NCBI GenBank assembly: GCA_026004655.1
Contig: BPJO01000016.1
Span: 27,282 to 91,281, forward strand
Direction of reading: 5' to 3'
From: Phycisphaerae bacterium
Lineage (GTDB): Bacteria > Planctomycetota > Phycisphaerae > Tepidisphaerales > Tepidisphaeraceae
DNA: 64,000 nucleotides
The notes under the pieces were generated by a model. The model made no database searches, was not told the DNA's origin, and saw nothing but the letters and a program-made list of their open reading frames with translations. This document shows positions 1 to 6,987 of the stretch, one piece after another. How positions within the stretch are numbered: the stretch's first letter is position 1; each line of letters starts with the position of its first letter. The translations under genes were made by a program, and so were the position numbers.

Positions 1-106
1 ATTTCAACAGGTGAAATGCGATCCGTTCGGCAGACCGAAGACCGATTCCGGGCAAGCGTGACAAGGCATTGATCAGGTTCTGAATCGGAGCAGTGTATTG
101 AGCCAT
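1..106 (-). CDS. recR: Recombination protein RecR, N-terminal fragment
   Basis: This is the first 35 codons of RecR; the rest lies outside the left edge. RecR works with RecF and RecO in loading RecA at gapped or stalled DNA. The visible protein begins MAQYTAPIQNLINALSRLPG and continues IGLRSAERIAFHLLK, which matches the start of RecR (a short helix, then the LPGIGxKSAxRxAFHLL helix-hairpin-helix region). An in-frame ATG four codons upstream (position 118) is also possible; neither has a clear ribosome binding site. It follows the cobalamin-binding-type gene on the same strand with a gap of about 150 bases. The identification rests on this N-terminal motif only, because the zinc finger and Toprim domain are not in the window. 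Confidence 0.85.
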   Translation of the reverse strand, partial: MAQYTAPIQNLINALSRLPGIGLRSAERIAFHLLK

Positions 107-257
107 ATTCCGGATCATATCCGGATCCCGGTTGTCTGGCACTTCTACCGGTCCAATCGGCGCCCGCAACTTCCTCCCAGCAAACCCCCGGCCTGACCAT
201 CCTTTATCAGACCGGGGTGGTTTAGAGGAGAACACAGGAAATTGGTCCAGACGGACC

Positions 258-1022
258 TCAGGCGGCTTCGGCTTGGATCGGGTCGATTTCGCCCCGACGG
301 ATGGCCGCTTTTCGGATCCGACGCATTCGTCCGACGGTCTGCTGGTCAAGACTGTGACGACGCGTAGGTTGGGTCTGCGCGACCCGGACTGCCTCGGGGG
401 CATCGGGGGCGTACAGGTCTGCACCGATCTCGTCGGCCAAACCTTCGGCCCGTTTATAGATCCCCCCGGCACACATGATCTGCATGTTCGGACAACTGTT
501 GACTTCTCTCAAATAATCGATCAATTTCCGAACCTGAGGTACCCCCGAAGCCAGCGTGGCAAACATCACCAACAGGTCCGGACGAAACTCCCCGATCATG
601 TTCAAAATCTCATCATTCGGAACACCCCCTCCCCCGAAACGTACGGTGTAACCGGCCGATTCGAACAGATCGGCTGCGATTTGACCACCTAGTTCTTCCG
701 GTTCGGCATCACCGCAGAATATCAGGACCTTTCGACCGTTCTTGGGTTGCATCGGCAAACGACCGGCCAACTGGTCACAGACGGATCGATTCAGTCGTGT
801 GGCCAGATTCAGTTGAATCTGAGTAATTCGGTCTTCTTTATACATTTGTTGAATCGTTTCCATGGTCGGCCAGATCAGTTCGGATAACAGCGCGTAGGGT
901 TCAACCCCTGCTGACAATGCCTGTTGAATCAGTTCCCGCGTGGCTTGTCGGTCACCGATCAATAGTTGTTCGAGATACTGCTCGGCCAATCGTGTGGAAG
1001 AAAGATTCGGGGCAAAACTCAT
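258..1022 (-). CDS. Cobalamin (B12)-binding domain protein, two-domain type
   Basis: A 254-residue protein with the layout of methyltransferase-corrinoid and B12-photoreceptor modules: a helical B12-binding-2 part (about residues 10-90) followed by a Rossmann-like B12-binding domain (about 95-215). The usual DxHxxG motif, whose His ligates cobalt, appears here as GDAEPEELGG (about residues 104-113), with Glu where His would sit; the downstream SAGYTVRFGGGGVP strand-turn fits the family. It may therefore bind cobalamin base-on or through another ligand, or have lost binding. There is no DNA-binding or methyltransferase domain. The start at 1022 was chosen because GGAG lies about eight bases upstream; an upstream extension to 1157 reads open but lacks a site and looks like leader sequence. 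It probably heads a unit with recR downstream. The exact role is unknown; a sensory or corrinoid-shuttle role is inference. Confidence 0.7.
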   Translation of the reverse strand: MSFAPNLSSTRLAEQYLEQLLIGDRQATRELIQQALSAGVEPYALLSELIWPTMETIQQMYKEDRITQIQLNLATRLNRSVCDQLAGRLPMQPKNGRKVLIFCGDAEPEELGGQIAADLFESAGYTVRFGGGGVPNDEILNMIGEFRPDLLVMFATLASGVPQVRKLIDYLREVNSCPNMQIMCAGGIYKRAEGLADEIGADLYAPDAPEAVRVAQTQPTRRHSLDQQTVGRMRRIRKAAIRRGEIDPIQAEAA

Positions 1023-1597
1023 AGGTGTCTCCAAACGGTTTCGTTCCTTCTTCGGACTGTTCAGGACCTCCTGTCCTGATTTGTTCAACCCGAACACCAC
1101 CATGGTGTTAATTTGGGTAATTTGAACAGTATCAGAATCGGAAATGTCCTTCAACAAACTTTATCTATTTTAACAAATATTCCCATTTTAACACTCAGCT
1201 TCACCGTCATCAGGCTTTTGCTGATCCGAACGGGGATGAAAACGGTTATCGGACCTTTCCCAAGCAGGACATTCTTGACGATCTTCTTGAACGGTCTGAA
1301 AAACCGTGGGCAATAAAAAAGCCACACCCTCCCCGGGCAGGCAAGAGGGTGTAGCGACAGCTCCCCTTTTCAAACCGGATCTGGTTGGCACGTCCAAGAC
1401 CCGGCTTGTCTTTCACCTCTTTTTCCTCGTGACGACCCCTGTGAATCGGTCCCGAATTGACCTTTGAAAATTGGTCCTTTCGAAGTTTTCGACACCCACA
1501 GACTACTTCCTGACACTGACAACATATGTCAGGGGTAGAAAAACTTTTGGTGGAATTTTTTTTCGCATCCGACAAAATACCGAACAAAGGACCATGG
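1023..1597. other. Divergent intergenic region with unexplained transcript
   Basis: About 575 bases between two divergent genes. The part near 1140-1200 is AT-rich and should hold the promoter of the cobalamin-binding-type gene. There is a short perfect inverted repeat, TCAGGAC-N5-GTCCTGA, at about 1061-1079 in its leader. A strong minus-strand terminator sits at 1313-1352 with no convincing protein gene in front of it, so a small RNA is possible between about 1350 and 1520. Short open frames here have no family resemblance that I can see. Confidence 0.5.
1313..1352 (-). terminator. Rho-independent terminator (minus strand)
   Basis: On the minus strand an 8-bp perfect stem (ACACCCTC with GAGGGTGT, at 1324-1331 and 1345-1352) encloses a GC-rich loop and is followed by GGCTTTTTTATTG. 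This is a textbook intrinsic terminator, but there is no recognisable gene on the minus strand between it and the divergent regulator at 1598. It either ends a small RNA or attenuates the downstream cobalamin-type gene, whose start is about 290 bases further on. Confidence 0.75.
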
Positions 1598-2599
1598 ATG
1601 GCTTTTGACCGTACAGTACAGGTTCAACGCCTTTTGAAAATCATTCTGCTCCTGCAAAGCAACAGCAACCGATGGACCGCCGATCGGCTTGCGAAGGAGT
1701 GTCGGGTCTCGGCTCGGACCATCTTTCGGGACATGCGTGTTCTGGAAAAGGTAGGCGTTCCTTACTTCTATGACGAGGAAAACAAGTGTTATTCGATTCG
1801 GAGGGATTTTTACATGCCCCCGGTGCAGTTGACGCTTGAAGAATCTTTGTCGTTGGTGGTCTTGGCCGAGCAGATCGCGAACACCGAACAGATTTCATGC
1901 ACCAAACCGGCTCTGAAAGCGGTTGAAAAAATCCGTGGGGGACTCCCCTCCATGCTTCGTGAATCCCTTCAAAAAATCACCCAGCACATTCACATTCGCT
2001 TGGCGGCTTCTTCCCCGCCGGAAGGTTCGCAAGACGTTTATAACATGATTCAAACCGCGTTGAACCAACGCCTGGCCATTCGCTGCAGGTACGAATCCCC
2101 CAACAGCAATCAAAAGGATTCGGCCGAGACCCCTTTCATCTTCAAACCTTATGTCCTGCATTACGACCAACGGGCCTGGTACACCATCGGGCATCACAGC
2201 TTACGGGATGAAATCCGGTGCCTGAAACTCAGTCGTTTTACCATGATCGAGGTCACCAATATCCCGTATGAAATTCCCAAATCATTCAATCTCCGCGAAC
2301 ACCTCGGAAATGCCTGGCGGATGATCCGTGGCAAACCCACGTATGACGTGGAATTGATTTTTGATCCCTCTTTTGCGGAGACGGTTTCGGATACGCATTG
2401 GCACGCGACACAGGAAACCGATTGGAATGAAGACGGTTCGCTGGTGTTTCGTTGTCGGGTGGACGGGCTTCAGGAGATTATCTGGTGGGTTTTGAGCATG
2501 GGGCCTCATTGCAAAGTGGTCAAACCCCCGGAACTGGCACGTCAGGTCCGTTCGTTGTCCTCGCAGGTGATCAAACTTTATTCCGATTCGACCGACTGA
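1598..2599 (+). CDS. WYL-domain transcriptional regulator (YafY type)
   Basis: A 333-residue cytoplasmic DNA-binding regulator. Residues about 8-60 form a winged helix-turn-helix of the DeoR/HTH_11 sort (RWTADRLAKECRVSARTIFR, then DMRVLEKVGVP), and a WYL-type ligand-sensing domain lies at about 150-240, with PYVLHYDQRAWYTIGH as its core (WY in AWYTIG). The C-terminal WCX extension reaches the end. Length is normal for YafY/PafBC-type proteins. The start at 1598 was preferred to in-frame codons upstream because AAAGGA lies about eight bases ahead and the HTH begins right after. A small gene follows eleven bases downstream on the same strand. The effector is not evident; relatives sense nucleic acid fragments or other small ligands. 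Its neighbours, a histidine kinase and a cobalamin-type protein, do not point to one target. Confidence 0.85.
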   Translation: MAFDRTVQVQRLLKIILLLQSNSNRWTADRLAKECRVSARTIFRDMRVLEKVGVPYFYDEENKCYSIRRDFYMPPVQLTLEESLSLVVLAEQIANTEQISCTKPALKAVEKIRGGLPSMLRESLQKITQHIHIRLAASSPPEGSQDVYNMIQTALNQRLAIRCRYESPNSNQKDSAETPFIFKPYVLHYDQRAWYTIGHHSLRDEIRCLKLSRFTMIEVTNIPYEIPKSFNLREHLGNAWRMIRGKPTYDVELIFDPSFAETVSDTHWHATQETDWNEDGSLVFRCRVDGLQEIIWWVLSMGPHCKVVKPPELARQVRSLSSQVIKLYSDSTD

Positions 2600-2609
2600 A
2601 GGACTTTGT

Positions 2610-2825
2610 GTGAAAATCCTTCCTCCCGAACTTCGTTCTTTACGTTACCCGTTGCGACAGTTTTGTCGTTCGATCAAAGCCGGACGTCCCTTGAGCTGGC
2701 CGACCTACCGACGGTTGATGCAACGGTTCGGTGTGGTGCAACCGTCGATCCGATTCTGGCAGGAGTTGATTCATTCTTCCCGATGGGCAAGACGGTCGTC
2801 CGGTCCTTTCATACAAGATTCTTAG
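2610..2825 (+). CDS. Small hypothetical protein, 71 residues
   Basis: A small basic, Arg- and Pro-containing protein that I do not recognise. It starts with GTG at 2610, with AAGGA about seven bases ahead, only ten bases after the WYL regulator stop, so it reads as the second gene of that unit. It fills exactly the gap before the convergent histidine kinase, which ends at 2831. Those features favour a real gene over a chance frame. No membrane segment, signal peptide or metal motif is visible. An overlapping longer frame (2606-2938) runs into the kinase gene and was not chosen. Confidence 0.45.
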   Translation: MKILPPELRSLRYPLRQFCRSIKAGRPLSWPTYRRLMQRFGVVQPSIRFWQELIHSSRWARRSSGPFIQDS

Positions 2826-2830
2826 CGTTC

Positions 2831-4228
2831 CTAACCGATCGGCCAGCGGGCCACAAACCGGCTGCCTTTCCCGATGCCTTCCGAACTGGCTTGCAGGGTT
2901 CCGCCATGAGATTCCACGATCGATTTGCTGATGGTTAATCCGAGTCCCATACCACGAATTTCGCCGGGACGTTTTGAAAAAAAAGGTTCGAACAAATGAT
3001 CCAGGACCTCCGGATCCATCCCCCGACCGTCGTCGACGATTTCCAATTCCGCCCAAGCACCGACCCTTCGAAGGCTAACTCGGATCAAACCCGAATCGGT
3101 CGTTGCCTGAATCGCGTTGATCAGAAGATTGAGGATCACCTGTTTGATCTGTCCTGCGTCCATGACGAACCGGACCGGTTCACACGTGGTGATGCGAATC
3201 GACCGGTTCCCGACGACCGGAAGCAGACCGATATTGTTAATCAGTTCCGTGACCACCTCGGACAGGTCTTTTAATTCGCGTCCCCCGTCGGATTCTCGAC
3301 TGAGGTCGAGCAGTCGAGTGATGATCTGTTTGCACCGAAATGCTTCGTCCAACACGATCTGAAGCGACTGACGGGTCCGGGGATCGATTTCCGATGCCAT
3401 CATCAATTCGATCCGACCGGTGATGATCGCCAAGGGGTTGTTGATCTCATGCGCCACCCCGGCCGCAAGCAACCCGACCCCGGCCAAACGTTCCGACTGC
3501 ACCACCGCCCGGGTTGATGCTTCGACCCTTTCACGAAGCTGACCGTACATCGACGCTAGCTCCCGCGCCATCTGTTCGACATCCTCGGCCAACTGTTCAA
3601 ACTCCCGGTCTGCCCCGGACAGACGAACCGGAGTATCGAACCGACCGTTCCCGATCCGGCGTACCCCCTCGGAGATCGTGCTCAGGGGTTTCATCACACT
3701 TCGCCACTGGAGAATACTCAGTATCACGCCCAGGAGGATCGCTCCGCCAGCCACACCCGTGAGCAAGAATAACGCCCATTGTTTGCGATCGTCGGCCTGT
3801 TTCTGCGCTTGGCGAATCTGTTGGCTCAGAACCGGAAGCACCTGTTGCATCCCGGACATCACCCCGTCCACCGAAACGATCTGTCCTTTTCCGATCCGGT
3901 CGGTCACCCCGTCGATCGTTTCAAGCAGTTTCTGTTTTTGCAGATCGGTTAACGGAAGTCCGGGGACGATCTGGGACAACGCTTCTTGGGCTTTGAGACA
4001 TTCCCGGTACGCCCGGGCAAAATCCGGAAAATCCCCCGACATCGCGACCCGGGCCGACTGAAGATAGATCCCTACCTGTGACAGATCCCGAATCATCTGC
4101 TGGTTCTGAAGGGCGATCGAAAAATCCTGTTTGATCCCCCTGATTCCCCAAAACCCCACCCCGGCCGTCAGCACCAGACACACCAACAGCAGGACCCATT
4201 GAATCACCAGACGACGTTCCAACGTCAT
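2831..4228 (-). CDS. Membrane sensor histidine kinase
   Basis: A 465-residue two-component sensor. It has a membrane segment at about 7-29, a periplasmic four-helix-type sensor region (30-149), a second membrane segment at about 150-172, a HAMP linker (173-228), a dimerisation and phosphoacceptor helix with GVAHEINNPLAIITG (phospho-His at about 260), and a HATPase domain with N box NLLINAIQATTD and G boxes DDGRGMDPEVLDHLFEPFFSK and GMGLGLTISK. This is the NtrB/AtoS-like HisKA class. No response regulator is encoded next to it, so it is an orphan kinase within the window; its cognate regulator must be elsewhere. It converges with the small gene at 2610-2825 and its upstream end is about 45 bases from tRNA-Ala, which runs the other way. 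The signal sensed is unknown. Confidence 0.9.
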   Translation of the reverse strand: MTLERRLVIQWVLLLVCLVLTAGVGFWGIRGIKQDFSIALQNQQMIRDLSQVGIYLQSARVAMSGDFPDFARAYRECLKAQEALSQIVPGLPLTDLQKQKLLETIDGVTDRIGKGQIVSVDGVMSGMQQVLPVLSQQIRQAQKQADDRKQWALFLLTGVAGGAILLGVILSILQWRSVMKPLSTISEGVRRIGNGRFDTPVRLSGADREFEQLAEDVEQMARELASMYGQLRERVEASTRAVVQSERLAGVGLLAAGVAHEINNPLAIITGRIELMMASEIDPRTRQSLQIVLDEAFRCKQIITRLLDLSRESDGGRELKDLSEVVTELINNIGLLPVVGNRSIRITTCEPVRFVMDAGQIKQVILNLLINAIQATTDSGLIRVSLRRVGAWAELEIVDDGRGMDPEVLDHLFEPFFSKRPGEIRGMGLGLTISKSIVESHGGTLQASSEGIGKGSRFVARWPIG

Positions 4229-4272
4229 AGGATTTGGATCGTAACCGAAATCCGGTTATATTCCCGCTAGCC

Positions 4273-4345
4273 GGGCCTGTAGCTCAATTGGGAGAGCACT
4301 GCCTTTGCAAGGCAGGGGTTAGCGGTTCGAGCCCGCTCAGGTCCA
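4273..4345 (+). tRNA. tRNA-Ala (anticodon TGC)
   Basis: A full cloverleaf of 73 bases. The acceptor stem GGGCCTG pairs with CAGGTCC and gives the G3:U70 wobble pair, the main alanine identity element. D stem GCTC/GAGC, anticodon stem CTGCC/GGCAG with loop TTTGCAA (anticodon TGC), and T stem AGCGG/CCGCT with a TTCGAGC loop. The discriminator is A and the CCA end is not encoded. A TTTTT run follows directly and may end transcription. Confidence 0.97.
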
Positions 4346-5063
4346 CTTTTTCAATCGTCGGTTCATCCGCCCACGTATCACACACCTCGGCGCAATACAC
4401 TTGCTCGTTTCCCGTGTTTCCGTGTAACCCGAATCGGACTGGTACTCGAATCCGTTTGATAATTTGGGCAACTTTTCCTTGACAACTTGGTAACGTTGTT
4501 TGCACAATTCGCGTACCGCCCTTATGTCGGTCACGTTCGATGACATTTTCCGAAGAGTCGGCCTACCCGAAATCATCGTTTCCCGGGCGCGGGTCCGAAA
4601 AGGCAAGTCGGTCGACCAACCGGACGGTGTGGATGCCGGCATCGCGTACATCGATCGACTGGTCAAACGATTTATCGATATTCTTTCGAAAACCGGGCTT
4701 GGTGTCGCCAAAGACCTCCGCCGGGTTTGTTGCAACGACGTCTGTTGGCTGGATCAGGCAATCCCCTCGTTGAACACTGTTGATTATAGAAGTCCGGATG
4801 GGATGACTAAGGGCCAAAAAACTCCTGCGGTCCCGCAAAACGTAATATCCCTGTCTACTCCGTGGTTGTTCCAATCCCTGTCCAGCAACGTTCCTTTAAT
4901 CCCGTATCAACCCTAAACCTCTGATTGATGGTGGAAAGGAGAACTTCATCGGCATCGACAATTCAGAAACGCTTCTAAAGTGAGTGGTTCATGTCCGTGC
5001 GTCGTCGGCGGAGATGACGCGCCTCAGTTCTTGTTCATTGTTTCGCTCTTAGGAGAGATCTTT
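4346..5063. other. Intergenic region downstream of tRNA-Ala
   Basis: About 720 bases. Several overlapping open frames on both strands (the longest about 130 codons) show no family resemblance, no good start sites and conflict with one another, so none is called. The only clear content is the operator-like palindrome at 4965-4976 and the ribosome binding site of the next gene. Position next to a tRNA makes an old integration scar conceivable, but I found no copy of the tRNA 3-prime end nearby and no integrase. Confidence 0.5.
4965..4976. promoter_or_regulatory. LacI-type operator candidate, site 1
   Basis: AGAAACGCTTCT, a pseudo-palindrome with a central CG step as is usual for LacI/PurR-family operators. 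It belongs to a set of four sites of the form AGAAnCGnTTCT in this window. It lies about 88 bases ahead of the GH12-like PEP-CTERM gene, in the leader or promoter region. Confidence 0.65.
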
Positions 5064-5948
5064 ATGCAAACCCGATTTGATTCCCATCCTTGGGTTCTCT
5101 TACTCGCGACATCCTCTCTATTTTTGTATCCAATTGTCGGGTCAGCACAATACGTCCCCGGGACCAAGACGTACACCAATCAGGGGGGGTGGTATCACGC
5201 CGATACCGGAAACTACTACGCAGGACTGTACGCCAGTGATGACATGCAGGGTTACACCACCATCTACTACAACGCTGCCAACGATCCGGGAACCTGGTTT
5301 GACCAAAGCTGGGATATCACCAAAGGTTACGTCATGGCCGGGATTGGGAAACATGTGTATGGTAATTCTCCCGGGTACGGTCAGTACAAGATCAGTCAAA
5401 TCCGACCGACGTATGTCGATTATTGGAGCTGGTGGGAGGATAACAACAACGGTTTGAAACGAGTCGGTATCGACGTCTGGACCTCTACCGTTTCGAACAA
5501 TCCAGACCCGAACTACACTGCCAACGAGATCATGATTAAGGAATGGTGGAGTGAGGGACCGAGCGGAACTTACCTCGGACAATTCAACAAGTTCGGTTCG
5601 GACTACAAAATCTATCGCTTCTGGAATACCAGTTACAACGGGTTTTGGAGCTATGAAGTCCGACGTGAATCCAAACGGATGGCTACCGATGCGAATACCG
5701 GTGGACAGGTCGAAGTCGCTTGGGTGCTCAACTACCTACGAAACAACCACGGTTTGACGGACGGGTATATTCGTCAGATAGCCGTGAATACCGAAATATT
5801 CGGGGATTATGGTCGGAACTACGGTGAGTGGCATATGACCTATGTGAATATCCCCAATCTTACCTCCAACTCCGTCCCGGAACCTACCGGGGTCCTCGGG
5901 TTGATGGCCTGTTCGGCACTGGGTCTTTTGAGAAGACGACGTACCTGA
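5064..5948 (+). CDS. Secreted GH12-like glycoside hydrolase with PEP-CTERM tail
   Basis: A 294-residue exported protein: signal peptide at about 1-27 ending GSAQ, then a Trp/Tyr-rich beta-sandwich domain, then a PEP-CTERM sorting tail in the last 23 residues (PEPTGVLGLMACSALGLL plus RRRR). The middle resembles glycoside hydrolase family 12 (endo-glucanase or xyloglucanase): RVGIDVWTST, then ANEIMIKEWW (nucleophile Glu in the EIMI motif), then AVNTEIFGDYG (candidate acid/base Glu). Similarity is by motif only, so the substrate is uncertain. The start at 5064 follows AGGAGAG; an in-frame extension to 4980 lacks a site. An exosortase is expected to process the tail, but none is encoded here. The palindrome at 4965 suggests control by the LacI regulator at 11787. 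A strong terminator follows. Confidence 0.7.
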   Translation: MQTRFDSHPWVLLLATSSLFLYPIVGSAQYVPGTKTYTNQGGWYHADTGNYYAGLYASDDMQGYTTIYYNAANDPGTWFDQSWDITKGYVMAGIGKHVYGNSPGYGQYKISQIRPTYVDYWSWWEDNNNGLKRVGIDVWTSTVSNNPDPNYTANEIMIKEWWSEGPSGTYLGQFNKFGSDYKIYRFWNTSYNGFWSYEVRRESKRMATDANTGGQVEVAWVLNYLRNNHGLTDGYIRQIAVNTEIFGDYGRNYGEWHMTYVNIPNLTSNSVPEPTGVLGLMACSALGLLRRRRT

Positions 5949-5983
5949 TGCAGGGTTAACACGACCGACCAAGCCTCTCTTAT

Positions 5984-6027
5984 AGCATCGGCGTGAGCTC
6001 GGACGCTGACTCCGATGCTTTTTTTTA
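5984..6027 (+). terminator. Rho-independent terminator after PEP-CTERM gene
   Basis: Stem AGCATCGG with CCGATGCT (5984-5991 and 6012-6019) around a 20-base loop, followed by eight T residues. It sits 36 bases after the stop of the GH12-like gene and ahead of truA, so truA must have its own promoter or depend on read-through. Confidence 0.9.
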
Positions 6028-6104
6028 TTGGGAAAAGAGACTTTTCCCGAAGGACCAGCGATCGGTCTGGTACGGAAATCTCCCTGCCCGTACATTGGAA
6101 TCGC

Positions 6105-6956
6105 ATGTGTTCACGCGTCCAGCGTTATAAACTCACGCTCGCGTATCGCGGGACCCGTTACCACGGTTGGCAGGAGCAGGTCTACTGTCCGACCTGGAAA
6201 GGACCGATTCCCGGTGACGGATCAGGACTACCGACCATCCAATCCACGGTTACCGCAGCCCTGAAGGATGTCCTCAAACATGATCTGGAGCTATGCGGTT
6301 CTTCCCGAACCGATGCAGGGGTGCATGCCAAAGGACAAGTAGCCCATTTTGACACCCCAATGGTACAAATCCCTCCCGAAGGTCTACGTCGAGCCGTCAA
6401 TGCTCGTTTACCAGACGATATCGTGATCCGGTCCATTGAACCGGTCGATCCCACGTTCGATGCTGTCTCCTTGACGGACCGGAAACGTTATCAGTACTTG
6501 ATCTGGAACGACGCGGATAAACCGGTTTTTTGTTCCGATCTGGCGTTTCATCGTTGGCAGAAGCTGGATTTCTCCGCCATGCAGCAAGCGGCAAGTTTTT
6601 TGATCGGAGAACACGATTTTGCCGCCTTTTCCAAACCCGGGCACGGACGAACCAGCACGGTCCGAACGATCCATGAGCTGAGCATTCACGTCCGTCCGCC
6701 CAAGGTCGTCATCGGTGTCACCGGGAACGGATTCCTGTGGAACATGGTCCGGATCATCGTCGGAACGTTGATCGACGTCGGCGTCGGACAGATCGACCCG
6801 CAGACGATCCCGGACATTCTGTCCTCCCGTGACCGAAGACGGGCCGGCAAAACCGCGCCGGCCCACGGACTTTATCTCCATTGGATCCGATACCGTAATT
6901 CCGCGGATTATAGTCCAGGGGGGGTTGCGCAGTTTTTGCACGAAGACCCGAGTTGA
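6105..6956 (+). CDS. truA: tRNA pseudouridine(38-40) synthase TruA
   Basis: A 283-residue cytoplasmic enzyme that converts uridine to pseudouridine at positions 38-40 of the tRNA anticodon arm. Signatures of the family are YRGTRYHGWQ near the N-terminus, the catalytic loop CGSSRTDAGVHAKGQVAHF with the active Asp, and the C-terminal block FLWNMVRIIVGTLIDVG. The start is placed at 6105 (MCSRVQRYKL) because the domain begins there; an in-frame extension back to 6015 overlaps the terminator. The ribosome binding site is weak. There is a short insertion after GWQEQ (PTWKGPIPGDGSGLP) relative to the usual form. It precedes the vWA protein on the same strand by about 30 bases. Confidence 0.93.
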   Translation: MCSRVQRYKLTLAYRGTRYHGWQEQVYCPTWKGPIPGDGSGLPTIQSTVTAALKDVLKHDLELCGSSRTDAGVHAKGQVAHFDTPMVQIPPEGLRRAVNARLPDDIVIRSIEPVDPTFDAVSLTDRKRYQYLIWNDADKPVFCSDLAFHRWQKLDFSAMQQAASFLIGEHDFAAFSKPGHGRTSTVRTIHELSIHVRPPKVVIGVTGNGFLWNMVRIIVGTLIDVGVGQIDPQTIPDILSSRDRRRAGKTAPAHGLYLHWIRYRNSADYSPGGVAQFLHEDPS

Positions 6957-6987
6957 TCCGTAGAATGTACCTGTGGAGGTGCTAAGG

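Noticed and set aside
1023..1345. Cobalamin riboswitch ahead of the B12-binding-type gene
   Set aside because: No GCCACTG-type B12 box or related conserved blocks were found in the leader.
1246..1587. 113-codon minus-strand frame across the terminator
   Set aside because: It runs through a strong terminator hairpin, has no ribosome binding site and no family resemblance.
4346..4964. Possible integrase relic or genomic island beside tRNA-Ala
   Set aside because: Overlapping frames of 80-138 codons on both strands show no integrase motifs, and I found no second copy of the tRNA 3-prime end in the window.
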